64,000 nt of DNA. Origin: Citromicrobium sp. UBA3494 (GTDB taxonomy: Bacteria > Pseudomonadota > Alphaproteobacteria > Sphingomonadales > Sphingomonadaceae). The notes beneath the pieces were generated by a model, which did not search any database, was not told the DNA's origin, and worked only from the letters and a program-made list of their open reading frames with translations. Positions 27,043-35,675 of this stretch are shown here, in pieces. A program made the translations under genes and the position numbers. Within the stretch, counting starts at the first letter, position 1; the number at the start of each line of letters is the position of its first letter. The stretch is taken from the NCBI GenBank assembly GCA_002377695.1, contig DFQH01000008.1, positions 203,460 to 267,459 on the forward strand. Reading direction: 5' to 3'.

Positions 27043-28224
27043 TTAACACGGCAAGTGGGCACGCGCGACGAAAAATCCGTCCGTGCCGTGGTGGAACGGA
27101 GACAGGCGGATTCCCTGCCCCCGCGCGGTGCCCAGCCGCAATTCGGGCGTGTCCGCGCGCCAGCCCTCGTGGCCTTGCAGAAACGCCGCGAATCGGTCCG
27201 CACCTTCCTCGTCCAGCAGCGAACAGGTGACGAAGACCAGCCGCCCCCCGGGTTTGACGAGCTTCGCGCCCAGCGCAAGGAGAGCATCCTGCGTTGCGGC
27301 GAACTGCGCCAGCCGGTCGGGTGTCAGCCGCCACTTGGCCTCGGGCTTGCGCCGCCATGTGCCGACGCCGGAACAGGGCGCGTCGATCAGAACGCAATCC
27401 GCCGCGCCTGCCAGATCGCCCAGAACCTCCATTTCGCGCCCCGGATCGAGCAGGCGCTGTTCCACGACACCCGCCCCCGCTCTCTCGGCCCGTGGCCCCA
27501 GCTGCGAAAGGCGGCGCTTGTCGGTGTCCGACGCGATCAGGCGACCGGCGTTCTGCATCGCCGCGGCCAGCGCCAGCGTCTTGCCGCCTGCGCCCGCGCA
27601 CAGATCGATCACGGTTTCTCCGGGCCGCGCGCCTGCTGCAAGGCAGGCTAGCTGGCTGCCATGGTCCTGCACTTCGAATCGGCCTTCGCGAAACGCGTCC
27701 CACTGATCGACCGGGGTGCCCGCTTCGAACCGGAGCGCGTTGGGCGCGGCCAGATGCTCGCCGGCGACCGGCAGGTCGAGGGCGGCGCGATCTGCCTTGA
27801 GCGTGTTCACCCGCACGTCGAGCGGAGCGCGTCCCATCAGCGCCATCCCCTCTTCACCCTTCACATCGGAAGCGGACAGCCGCTTGCCCAGCCAGACCGG
27901 CGCGAACCCGCGCTTGGCGACCGGTTCATCCGGCTGGATCGGTGCAGGTCCGTATTGCGATCCGTCGAACAGGGCAGCGATCGACTTGTCTCTCTCCGCC
28001 AGCGCGAGCATTGCCGCGCGCCCGCTTTCGGGCACCGGCCCGCAGTGGCGGATCGCGTCGTAGACGAGTTCGCGCACGGCACGCCGGTCCTTTGAACCGG
28101 CATAGCGGTTCGCCTTGGCCCAATCGGCCACGATCCGGTCCGCCGGGGCGCCCTGCCCCCTGGCGGCTTCGATCACACGGTCGAGAATTTCGATGGCGGC
28201 CTGGACGCGCGCGGCCGGGGTCAT
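27043..28224 (-). CDS. rsmB: RsmB-like 16S rRNA m5C methyltransferase
   Basis: This 393-residue protein combines an N-terminal NusB-like RNA-binding domain with a C-terminal SAM-dependent RNA methyltransferase. It shows VIDLCAGAGGKTLALA, then DAPCSGVGTW near residue 282 and VTCSLLDEEG near 331, the two cysteine motifs of m5C methyltransferases. It probably methylates cytosine 967 of 16S rRNA. ATG 28224 is chosen; an open extension upstream runs through a dispersed repeat and is not coding. RsmF-like proteins are the alternative, but the NusB-like part favours RsmB. Confidence 0.88.
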   Translation of the reverse strand: MTPAARVQAAIEILDRVIEAARGQGAPADRIVADWAKANRYAGSKDRRAVRELVYDAIRHCGPVPESGRAAMLALAERDKSIAALFDGSQYGPAPIQPDEPVAKRGFAPVWLGKRLSASDVKGEEGMALMGRAPLDVRVNTLKADRAALDLPVAGEHLAAPNALRFEAGTPVDQWDAFREGRFEVQDHGSQLACLAAGARPGETVIDLCAGAGGKTLALAAAMQNAGRLIASDTDKRRLSQLGPRAERAGAGVVEQRLLDPGREMEVLGDLAGAADCVLIDAPCSGVGTWRRKPEAKWRLTPDRLAQFAATQDALLALGAKLVKPGGRLVFVTCSLLDEEGADRFAAFLQGHEGWRADTPELRLGTARGQGIRLSPFHHGTDGFFVARAHLPC

Positions 28225-28250
28225 GCCGCGCGTCCTGCGACAGGCGGCAA

Positions 28251-28273
28251 GCCTGACACACCTGACACAGTGT
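28251..28273 (-). repeat. 23-base dispersed repeat, copy 2
   Basis: The minus strand here is identical over 23 bases to 5373-5395, and weaker similarity extends upstream (GGCGTTTT...CCTG). It lies 27 bases upstream of the rsmB start, where it could affect expression. Confidence 0.7.
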
Positions 28274-28429
28274 TCAGGGAAGGAAAACGCCCCACGGTTC
28301 CAGCGCCAGGGAGGGCGCGGCAAGACATTGGCGAAGACATATTGGTAAGGGAGTATCTCATCCCTTCGCCATGGCACGCATGCGGGTGCGTAGGAAAGCG
28401 CATCCTGCGCAGGAGTTAGGCAATTGCGG

Positions 28430-28942
28430 TTACGCCCCGGCCCTGTAGGCAAGTTGGGGGTGCGCGGCTTTCATCCGGTCGTAGAGCGCCACCATCTCCC
28501 CCATGAAAAGCATCTTGCCCGCGATGCTGATGCTCGCGCCGAGAATGGTCGCCACGGGATCGAGCACCCACAATCCATAGGCCAGCGGGACAAGGCCGAA
28601 CGCTGCGACCAGATTGAACAGATTGGCGCGCCGCGCCGAAATCAGGCCGGTCGCGATCTGGCGATGCTCGATAAAGGCACGCTCCCCGAAGACGCCGCGC
28701 GACATCCAGCCGCGATCGTGATCGACCGGTGGAAACAGGCGCGGATTGAGCCATAGCCACAGCGCGACGGCAGCGAAGGCGAGCGCGGCCCACCACCCGA
28801 TCCACACCCGGCTCCAGATGGCGAGGATGGGCAAGACCATCCCCGTCGCCAACCGGGACCATCCGCTCCACGGATTGGCATGCCGCGCCCAGCCCTCTTC
28901 ATCGAGCCGGAAGAAACCCGCGACATGCTTTTCTATGGCCAT
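28430..28942 (-). CDS. DUF6653-like integral membrane protein
   Basis: This 170-residue protein has four hydrophobic segments arranged in two pairs, separated by a hydrophilic loop with GWMSRGVFGERAF. It resembles the DUF6653 family, which has no known function. It starts 6 bases after the guaB stop on the same strand and is probably cotranscribed with it. The link to purine synthesis may be only positional. Confidence 0.65.
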   Translation of the reverse strand: MAIEKHVAGFFRLDEEGWARHANPWSGWSRLATGMVLPILAIWSRVWIGWWAALAFAAVALWLWLNPRLFPPVDHDRGWMSRGVFGERAFIEHRQIATGLISARRANLFNLVAAFGLVPLAYGLWVLDPVATILGASISIAGKMLFMGEMVALYDRMKAAHPQLAYRAGA

Positions 28943-28947
28943 CGGTC

Positions 28948-30570
<1,623 letters not shown>

Positions 30571-31599
30571 TCAGGCGCCCTCTTCCATCAGGCCGTGCTT
30601 CTTGATGCAGTGGCGCAGCTGATCGTAGCTGAGGCCCAGCGCCTTGGCGGTCTGCCGCTGGTTCCAGCGGTGCTTGCCCAGCGCGTGCTCGACGATGGAG
30701 CGCTCGTGGCTGTCGACCGCCGCGCGAAGGTCCGCCACGTCGTCGAAATCCGGCCGCGCGGGGGCCGCTTCCTTCGGCTTCTGCGGGGACTGCGCACCGC
30801 TGGTCGGCGCGCTCGATTCGGGCTTCCACGGGCTGTCGAACGGATCGAAGACGATGTGGCCAACGGGGCTTTCCGGATCGTCCCAGCGGTAGACCGCGCG
30901 TTCGATCACGTTGCGCAGTTCGCGCACATTGCCGGGCCAGGCATAATCTTCCAGCTGCTGCGCGACATGCTCGGCAAAGCCCGGCCAGGCCTCCCACGCC
31001 AGTTCCGCCGCCATGCGCCGGCCGAAATAGTCCGCCAAAACCGCCACATCGCCCTCGCGCGCCCTGAGCGGGGGGAGCGTGATGACCTCGAAGCTGAGCC
31101 GGTCGAGCAGGTCGGCGCGAAACTCGCCGCGTTCGGCCTTGGTGGGCAGGTCTTCGTTGGTGGCGGCGACGATTCGCACATCGACCCGCAGCGGGCGCGA
31201 CGACCCGATCCGGGTGACTTCGCCATATTCGACCGCGCGCAGCAGGCGCTCCTGCGCGGCCATGGACAGCGTGGCGAGCTCGTCCAGGAACAGCGTGCCG
31301 CCGTCGGCTTCCTCGAACCGGCCCTCGCGCGTGCGGGTCGCGCCCGTAAACGCGCCTGCCTCGTGGCCGAACAGCTCGGCCTCGATCAGGGTTTCGGGCA
31401 GCGCGGCGCAGTTCATGGTGACGAGCGCTTCGCCCCACCGCCCGCTCAGGCGATGCAGGCGCTCGGCGATCAATTCCTTGCCCGTTCCGCGCTCCCCGAT
31501 GACGAGCACCGGACGCTCCAGCGAGGCGGCGCGGCTGGTCCGCTCCACCGCATCGAGAAAGGCGAGCGATTGCCCGACGAACTGATTTTCCCGCTCCAT
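30571..31599 (-). CDS. pspF: Phage shock operon activator PspF (sigma-54 enhancer-binding protein)
   Basis: This 342-residue AAA+ activator lacks an N-terminal receiver domain, as PspF does. Walker A is GERGTGKE (residues 35-42), the sigma-54 contact loop is GAFTGA (82-87), Walker B is TLFLDE, and a Fis-type helix-turn-helix sits at the C terminus (NQRQTAKALGLSYDQLR). It remodels sigma-54 RNA polymerase at the divergent psp promoter and is normally held inactive by PspA. A linker of about 40 residues rich in Pro, Ser and Lys joins the AAA+ and DNA-binding parts. ATG 31599 is preferred over upstream 31635. Confidence 0.92.
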   Translation of the reverse strand: MERENQFVGQSLAFLDAVERTSRAASLERPVLVIGERGTGKELIAERLHRLSGRWGEALVTMNCAALPETLIEAELFGHEAGAFTGATRTREGRFEEADGGTLFLDELATLSMAAQERLLRAVEYGEVTRIGSSRPLRVDVRIVAATNEDLPTKAERGEFRADLLDRLSFEVITLPPLRAREGDVAVLADYFGRRMAAELAWEAWPGFAEHVAQQLEDYAWPGNVRELRNVIERAVYRWDDPESPVGHIVFDPFDSPWKPESSAPTSGAQSPQKPKEAAPARPDFDDVADLRAAVDSHERSIVEHALGKHRWNQRQTAKALGLSYDQLRHCIKKHGLMEEGA

Positions 31600-31621
31600 G
31601 CCCTGAATATAGTGGGATTTC

Positions 31622-31632
31622 CCAAGCCTTGG
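31622..31632. promoter_or_regulatory. Possible PspF upstream activating site
   Basis: The perfect palindrome CCAAGCCTTGG lies about 99 bases upstream of the predicted psp transcript start, a suitable distance for an enhancer. A second candidate, CTGAAA-N9-TTTCAG, lies closer to the promoter near 31677-31697. Both are proposals from symmetry and position only. Confidence 0.3.
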
Positions 31633-31699
31633 CAATTATCCCCAACATGCCGTTCGTCGAAAAATGGAGAAATGGCTGAAATCCTGCGTTTTTCAGAAC

Positions 31700-31715
31700 T
31701 GGCACGGCGGTTGCA
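31700..31715 (+). promoter_or_regulatory. Sigma-54 promoter of the psp operon
   Basis: The sequence is TGGCAC-GGCGG-TTGCA, an essentially perfect match to the -24/-12 consensus TGGCAC-N5-TTGCA. GG is at 31701-31702 and GC at 31713-31714. Transcription would start near 31726, 23 bases before the first gene. The divergent pspF gene supplies the required activator. Confidence 0.9.
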
Positions 31716-31748
31716 AAGTAGATGGCAACATCAAGGAGGAGACCGAGC

Positions 31749-31901
31749 ATGCACGAACAAACCCATCCCAAGCGCACTTTCGGCGCTGCCGTGCTGGTCA
31801 CGATCCTCGCCGTGGGCGCACTGGTCGCCATGAATCCGCCGTCGGTCGATGGCCCTCATGAAGACGGCCCGCTTATGCTACAGGTGACGGAAATCGCATG
31901 A
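31749..31901 (+). CDS. 50-residue single-span membrane peptide, first gene of psp operon
   Basis: This gene lies between the sigma-54 promoter and pspA. It has a strong AAGGAGG ribosome-binding site. The peptide has a basic N terminus (HPKRT), one hydrophobic segment (FGAAVLVTILAVGALVAM) and an acidic tail. Its stop overlaps the extended pspA start (ATGA), which suggests translational coupling. It is not a recognised family. Position alone suggests a part in the envelope-stress response, perhaps like PspD or PspG in being a small membrane effector, but there is no sequence similarity to claim. Confidence 0.7.
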   Translation: MHEQTHPKRTFGAAVLVTILAVGALVAMNPPSVDGPHEDGPLMLQVTEIA

Positions 31902-32779
31902 CCGACCATACTGACCCGCCGGGCCGCAACAGCCGCCTCTCGCGCCTCGACAACGAGGTCGAGCGGCTGCGCCGCAGCCCCACCCCCACGCAGGAACGCC
32001 GATCGGGCGCGCAGCGGGCTGCGGACTGGACAGACCCGGACAAGGTCAACCAGAAGCTGGGCGATTTCATTTCATACGGAGCACCCTTCATGGGCATTTT
32101 CAGCCGCACCCGCGACATCATCGCGGCCAATTTCAACGAAATGCTCGACAAGGCGGATGACCCTTCGAAGATGATCCGCATGATCATCCTCGAAATGGAG
32201 GAAACGCTGGTCGAGGTCCGCGCAAGCGCCGCGCGCACCATCGCGGACCAGAAGGAAATGCACCGCCACACGGTGAAGCTGGACAAGCTGCAGAGCGACT
32301 GGGCTGAGAAGGCGCAGCTCGCACTCTCCAAGGACCGCGAGGATCTGGCCCGCGCCGCGCTGGTGGAGAAGAAGAAGGCCGCCGACATGAGCGAACAGCT
32401 CAAGGCGGAAATCGCGGTGCTCGACGATTCGCTGCGCGCCTATGAGGAAGACATTCACAAGCTGCAGAGCCGGCTGCGCGAAGCCCGCAGCCGCCAGACG
32501 CAGATCGCTGCACGGCTCGAAAGCGCGGAAAACCGCGTGAAGCTGCGCAGCCTGATGACGACCGAGCGGGTCGACGAGGCGCTGACCCGCTTCGACGCGC
32601 TCGAACGCCGGGTCGATTACGCGGAAGGGCGCGCCGACCAGCTCAAGATGGAAAGCGAGAACGGCAAGCTGTCGCTCTCCGACGAAATCGCCGCCCTCGG
32701 AGGATCGGACAAGGTCGACGAGGAACTCGAAGAAATGAAACGCGCGCTCGGCAAGGGTGCGGAAAAGAAGGGGGACTGA
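31898..32779 (+). CDS. pspA: Phage shock protein A (with N-terminal extension)
   Basis: PspA binds stressed inner membrane and also inhibits PspF. The core from MGIFSRTRDIIAANF onwards is a normal 229-residue PspA/IM30 coiled-coil protein, with DDPSKMIRMIILEMEETLVEVRA typical of its first helices. The frame is open 64 residues further upstream, to an ATG at 31898 that overlaps the stop of the 50-residue gene. A second start at 32090 has GGAG nine bases upstream and matches the canonical N terminus. The extension is hydrophilic and basic. If used, it would place the membrane-binding helix inside the chain. Both forms may be made. pspB follows after 3 bases. Confidence 0.92.
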   Translation: MTDHTDPPGRNSRLSRLDNEVERLRRSPTPTQERRSGAQRAADWTDPDKVNQKLGDFISYGAPFMGIFSRTRDIIAANFNEMLDKADDPSKMIRMIILEMEETLVEVRASAARTIADQKEMHRHTVKLDKLQSDWAEKAQLALSKDREDLARAALVEKKKAADMSEQLKAEIAVLDDSLRAYEEDIHKLQSRLREARSRQTQIAARLESAENRVKLRSLMTTERVDEALTRFDALERRVDYAEGRADQLKMESENGKLSLSDEIAALGGSDKVDEELEEMKRALGKGAEKKGD

Positions 32780-32782
32780 TCC

Positions 32783-33097
32783 ATGGAAGACTTTTTCTTC
32801 CCCATCATCATCTGCAGCATTCTCTTCATCGGGCTGCCCTGGGTCATTCTCCACTACATCACCAAGTGGAAGACTTCCGGAGGCGGCATCACTCAGGACG
32901 ACGAAGCGCTGCTGGAGGAGCTCTACGCTCTCACCAAACGGCTCGACGAACGGATGGACACGGTCGAACGGCTGGTCGCCCACGACCATGCGGACTTCAA
33001 GCCCGCCCGCCTGATCGCCGACAACAAGGCCGACAATGAGGAACTCGACGAGCTGGAAGCCCTGCTCGCTCAGAAGAAGAAGGAAACCCGCGCATGA
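32783..33097 (+). CDS. pspB: Phage shock protein B
   Basis: This 104-residue inner-membrane protein has one N-terminal membrane helix (FFFPIIICSILFIGLPWVILHYI) and a leucine-zipper-like cytoplasmic helix with RLDERMDTVERLVAHDH. With PspC it senses envelope stress and frees PspF from PspA. It is about 30 residues longer than the E. coli protein, with an acidic and lysine-rich tail. The pspC start overlaps its stop by 4 bases. The same helix-plus-coiled-coil plan recurs in the genes that follow pspC. Confidence 0.9.
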   Translation: MEDFFFPIIICSILFIGLPWVILHYITKWKTSGGGITQDDEALLEELYALTKRLDERMDTVERLVAHDHADFKPARLIADNKADNEELDELEALLAQKKKETRA

Positions 33098-33477
33098 ACA
33101 CGCCCCGCACCACGCTCTACAAGGACGAGCAGAACGGCAAACTGATGGGCGTCTGCGCAGGCCTGGCCGACTATACCGGGGTCGATGCGCTGTGGTGGCG
33201 ACTAGGCATGCTGGTGGCCACCTTCTCCGGCGGCTTTCCCGTCACCCTGCCCGCCTATCTCATCATGGGCCTGATCCTGAACCGCAAGCCATCGCATCTC
33301 TACACCACCGATGTGAAGGAGCAGAAATACTGGCAGGGCGTGCGGCAGAACCCGAAGCGCACCGCGCGCGAAATCCGCGGCAAGCTGCGCGAGATCGACC
33401 GTCGCCTGGCGAATGTGGAGGAGCACTATGTGAGCTCCAACCCGCGCCTCGACGCCGAAATCGAACGCCTGCGCTAA
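33094..33477 (+). CDS. pspC: Phage shock protein C
   Basis: This 127-residue membrane protein carries the PspC domain: LYKDEQNGKLMGVCAGLADYTGVD, then a hydrophobic pair ending in LPAYLIMGLIL. A cytoplasmic helix follows, with REIRGKLREIDRRLANVEEHYVSSN. With PspB it relays envelope stress to PspA. It overlaps pspB by 4 bases. The next gene starts 28 bases later with its own GGGGAG site. Confidence 0.92.
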   Translation: MNTPRTTLYKDEQNGKLMGVCAGLADYTGVDALWWRLGMLVATFSGGFPVTLPAYLIMGLILNRKPSHLYTTDVKEQKYWQGVRQNPKRTAREIRGKLREIDRRLANVEEHYVSSNPRLDAEIERLR

Positions 33478-33505
33478 GACAGTACGAATTAGGGGAGTAT
33501 GAATC

Positions 33506-33817
33506 ATGGGTGAGCTAATCGGACTGGCCGCAGTCGTCCTGATCTTCGGCATCCCGCTGCTCGCGATCTGGACATCGCACCAGCAGAAGATCGCCAAGAT
33601 GCAGGTCGAATCTACCGCAGAGAACACGGCCGAAAAGGCCGCGCAATACGCCACGCAGATCCAGAGGCTGGAAGACCGGGTCCAGGTGCTCGAACGCATC
33701 GTGACCGACAAGGGCTACGACGTCGCCACCCAGATCGAGGCGCTGCGCGATGCGCGCAGCCACGATGACGCCGCCAGCGGCACGCCGATGAGCTTCGAAA
33801 GCCGGGAGCGCGTGTGA
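33506..33817 (+). CDS. PspB-like membrane/coiled-coil protein, paralogue 1
   Basis: This 103-residue protein starts with one membrane helix (LIGLAAVVLIFGIPLLAIW) and continues as a predicted coiled coil with RLEDRVQVLERIVTDKGYDVATQIEALRD. The RL..R...LERIV core matches pspB and the next three genes. Its stop overlaps the next start (TGATG). It is probably a cytoplasm-facing partner in the Psp membrane complex. No function is established. Confidence 0.8.
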   Translation: MGELIGLAAVVLIFGIPLLAIWTSHQQKIAKMQVESTAENTAEKAAQYATQIQRLEDRVQVLERIVTDKGYDVATQIEALRDARSHDDAASGTPMSFESRERV

Positions 33818-34164
33818 TGGACTGGGACGCAACGGCATTCATCGTCCTCATCATCGCGCTGTCGACCGGCGGATGGCTGATCAACAACTGGATCCGCGCC
33901 AAGCATGGTTACGACCTCGAAGACGAATGGGGCGGCAAGACGGCGCGCGCCGACAGGTCGGCCGAGACCGAGGCGCTGAAGGCCGAAAACGCCAGGCTGG
34001 TCGAGCGGCTCGACAACCATGCCGACCGGCTCAAGGTGCTGGAGCGCATCGTGACCGAGCGCGGCTATTCGCTATCCGACGAGATCGAAGCGCTCCGGAA
34101 CGATCGGAGCCGCAACGAAAGCAGCGGCGTGCCGATCGATACCGGCCGCAGGGAGAACGTGTGA
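33817..34164 (+). CDS. PspB-like membrane/coiled-coil protein, paralogue 2
   Basis: This 115-residue protein has one N-terminal membrane helix (ATAFIVLIIALSTGGWLI) followed by AKHGYDLEDEWGGK and a coiled coil. The coiled coil has RLDNHADRLKVLERIVTERGYSLSDEIEAL. The segment KHGYDLED recurs in paralogue 3 as KHGYPLEN, so these two are closest to each other. ATG 33817 overlaps the previous stop. It shares the tail pattern with paralogue 1 (SSGVP..., SGTP...). Function is inferred only from the operon. Confidence 0.8.
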   Translation: MDWDATAFIVLIIALSTGGWLINNWIRAKHGYDLEDEWGGKTARADRSAETEALKAENARLVERLDNHADRLKVLERIVTERGYSLSDEIEALRNDRSRNESSGVPIDTGRRENV

Positions 34165-34469
34165 TGCCATTCGAAATGAGTGCGGAAGTAATCGCCATCG
34201 TGGGCCTTGCCGGTGTGGCAGGCTGGGTTCTCACCACCTGGTTGCGGATCAAGCACGGCTACCCGCTGGAAAACAGCTGGGGCAAGGCGGTCTACCCGAA
34301 GGACAGCGAAGAGCGGGTGAAACTGCTCACCCAGGAAAACGCGCAGCTTTGCGCCGAACTGGGATCGATCAAGGATCGCCTCGGCAATGTGGAGCGGATC
34401 GTGACCGACAGCGGCTATACGCTGACCCACGAGATCGAAACGCTGCGCGACAGGCAGGAGGCCAACTGA
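34164..34469 (+). CDS. PspB-like membrane/coiled-coil protein, paralogue 3
   Basis: This 101-residue protein has an N-terminal membrane helix (VIAIVGLAGVAGWVLTTWL), then IKHGYPLENSWGK, then a coiled coil ending IKDRLGNVERIVTDSGYTLTHEIETL. It is clearly related to paralogue 2 and has the same core as pspB. The start overlaps the previous stop by one base (TGATG), and its own stop overlaps the next start in the same way. Function unknown. Confidence 0.8.
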   Translation: MPFEMSAEVIAIVGLAGVAGWVLTTWLRIKHGYPLENSWGKAVYPKDSEERVKLLTQENAQLCAELGSIKDRLGNVERIVTDSGYTLTHEIETLRDRQEAN

Positions 34470-34765
34470 TGAACTGGGCTGCAGCCATTGTCCTCATCGT
34501 TCTGATCGGCGCCACCGCCAGCATCCTGCGGGCGCGCTACAATGCGCAGGCCGGCATCACCGAGGACATGATGGGCAACCAGACCATCACGCACCGGCCC
34601 GAAGCCGAGCCCCAGGCCGATGAAGAGGCGCAGCGCGAAATCGCTGCGCTCAAGGAGCGGATCGAGGTTCTCGAACGCATTGCTTACGACAAGAATAGCG
34701 CCACGGCGCAGGAACGCGCCCGGATTTCCGCTGAAATCGACGCCCTGCGCGAGGATAAGGACTGA
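34469..34765 (+). CDS. PspB-like membrane/coiled-coil protein, paralogue 4
   Basis: This 98-residue protein has an N-terminal membrane helix (WAAAIVLIVLIGATASIL). An acidic linker follows, then a helix with IAALKERIEVLERIAYDKNSATAQERARISAEIDALRED. The LERI core and the EIDALR ending are shared with paralogues 1-3, but KHGY is missing. It starts at ATG 34469, overlapping the previous stop. A 44-base gap with AGGAGG leads to the next gene. Confidence 0.78.
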   Translation: MNWAAAIVLIVLIGATASILRARYNAQAGITEDMMGNQTITHRPEAEPQADEEAQREIAALKERIEVLERIAYDKNSATAQERARISAEIDALREDKD

Positions 34766-34809
34766 TACGGCCCCGCCCTGCGGAGGACCGAGCGAGGAGG
34801 ATTGAAGTC

Positions 34810-35043
34810 ATGGAGCCGACACTCGTCATTGCCGCCACATCGCTTCTCGGCCTCGGCATGGTTGCCGCCGCGCTGCTGCGCGCATGGGAAGGCTGGCTGG
34901 CACTCAAGCGCCGCGAGCTGGACGCGATTGCCCGAGGCGACGCAGAGCCCGACGATACGCGCGGCGCAGGGCGCATAGCGCTGGCCGATCTGCGCGAACG
35001 CATCCGCAAGCTGGAAGCCCTCGCCAATGGCATAGACCTGTGA
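34810..35043 (+). CDS. Small membrane/coiled-coil protein, paralogue 5
   Basis: This 77-residue protein has an N-terminal membrane helix (LVIAATSLLGLGMVAAALL) and a short amphipathic C-terminal helix (ADLRERIRKLEALANGI). The RERIRKLE core is a shortened form of the coiled coil in the four genes before it. A strong AGGAGG site precedes it, and the next start (GTG) overlaps its stop. It is taken as the most diverged member of the series. Confidence 0.72.
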   Translation: MEPTLVIAATSLLGLGMVAAALLRAWEGWLALKRRELDAIARGDAEPDDTRGAGRIALADLRERIRKLEALANGIDL

Positions 35044-35216
35044 GCGGCGCGCGCAGCCAGGCGGCGCAGGCGGGAATCGGTCTTGGCAGCGCCATCGCGG
35101 TCGCCATCTCCTGGTCGCTGCACCAGTCGATCATCTGGGCGATCGTCCACGGCTTCCTCTCGTGGTTCTACGTGATCTATTATGCGCTGACCCGCCCCGG
35201 AGGCCTCTCGGGCTGA
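35040..35216 (+). CDS. 58-residue hydrophobic membrane protein, end of psp operon
   Basis: The gene begins at GTG 35040, which overlaps the previous stop (GTGA). The peptide carries a glycine/alanine-rich first segment and a second hydrophobic stretch, WAIVHGFLSWFYVIYYAL. It is unlike PspD or PspG by eye. Overlap with the preceding gene is the main evidence that it is translated. It is the last gene before a 47-base gap to sufE. Confidence 0.65.
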   Translation: MSGARSQAAQAGIGLGSAIAVAISWSLHQSIIWAIVHGFLSWFYVIYYALTRPGGLSG

Positions 35217-35263
35217 GCTTCGTCTCCCCTTGAGGGGACAGGGTTTGTTGCTACATCGCCCCC

Positions 35264-35671
35264 ATGCGCAGTCTCGACGATATCCGCGAAGAATACGAAT
35301 TCCTCGAAGGGGATGAACGCTATCGCCTGCTGATCGAGCTGGGGCGCGATCTCGAAGACATGCCCGACGCGCTCAAGACCGACGCCACGCTGGTGCGCGG
35401 CTGTTCGGCGGCGGTCTGGGTCTACCCCACCGGAGAGGGCGAAAAACTGCACTTCCTGGCAGACAGCAACGCCGCCATCACCAAGGGCATCGTCGCGCTG
35501 GTGATCGCCGCTGTGCAGGACAAGCCAGCAGCACAGGTGGCGCAGATGGATGTGGTAGGCGCGCTCGAACCCTTCGACCTGAAGAACCAGCTTTCCAGCA
35601 ACCGGACTCAGGGCGTGCCAAACATGATCGCGCTGGTGAAGGAACATGCCGCGCGGATCGCGGGCGGATGA
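35264..35671 (+). CDS. sufE: SufE family sulfur-acceptor protein
   Basis: This 135-residue protein accepts sulfur from the cysteine desulfurase SufS and passes it to the SufBCD scaffold for Fe-S cluster assembly. The acceptor is Cys47 in LVRGCSAAVWV. The pattern IREEYEFLEGDERYRLLIELG at the N terminus is typical. No other suf genes are in the window. It may be read from the psp operon by readthrough, as no strong terminator separates them. Confidence 0.92.
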   Translation: MRSLDDIREEYEFLEGDERYRLLIELGRDLEDMPDALKTDATLVRGCSAAVWVYPTGEGEKLHFLADSNAAITKGIVALVIAAVQDKPAAQVAQMDVVGALEPFDLKNQLSSNRTQGVPNMIALVKEHAARIAGG

Positions 35672-35675
35672 TCGC

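Noticed and set aside
28225..28429. Extension of rsmB to an upstream start at 28452
   Set aside because: The added residues run through the 23-base dispersed repeat and show no similarity to the NusB-like N terminus, which begins at 28224.
35225..35238. TCCCC-TTGA-GGGGA hairpin as terminator of the psp operon
   Set aside because: The stem is only 5 bp and no T run follows at once, so it cannot be claimed as a terminator.
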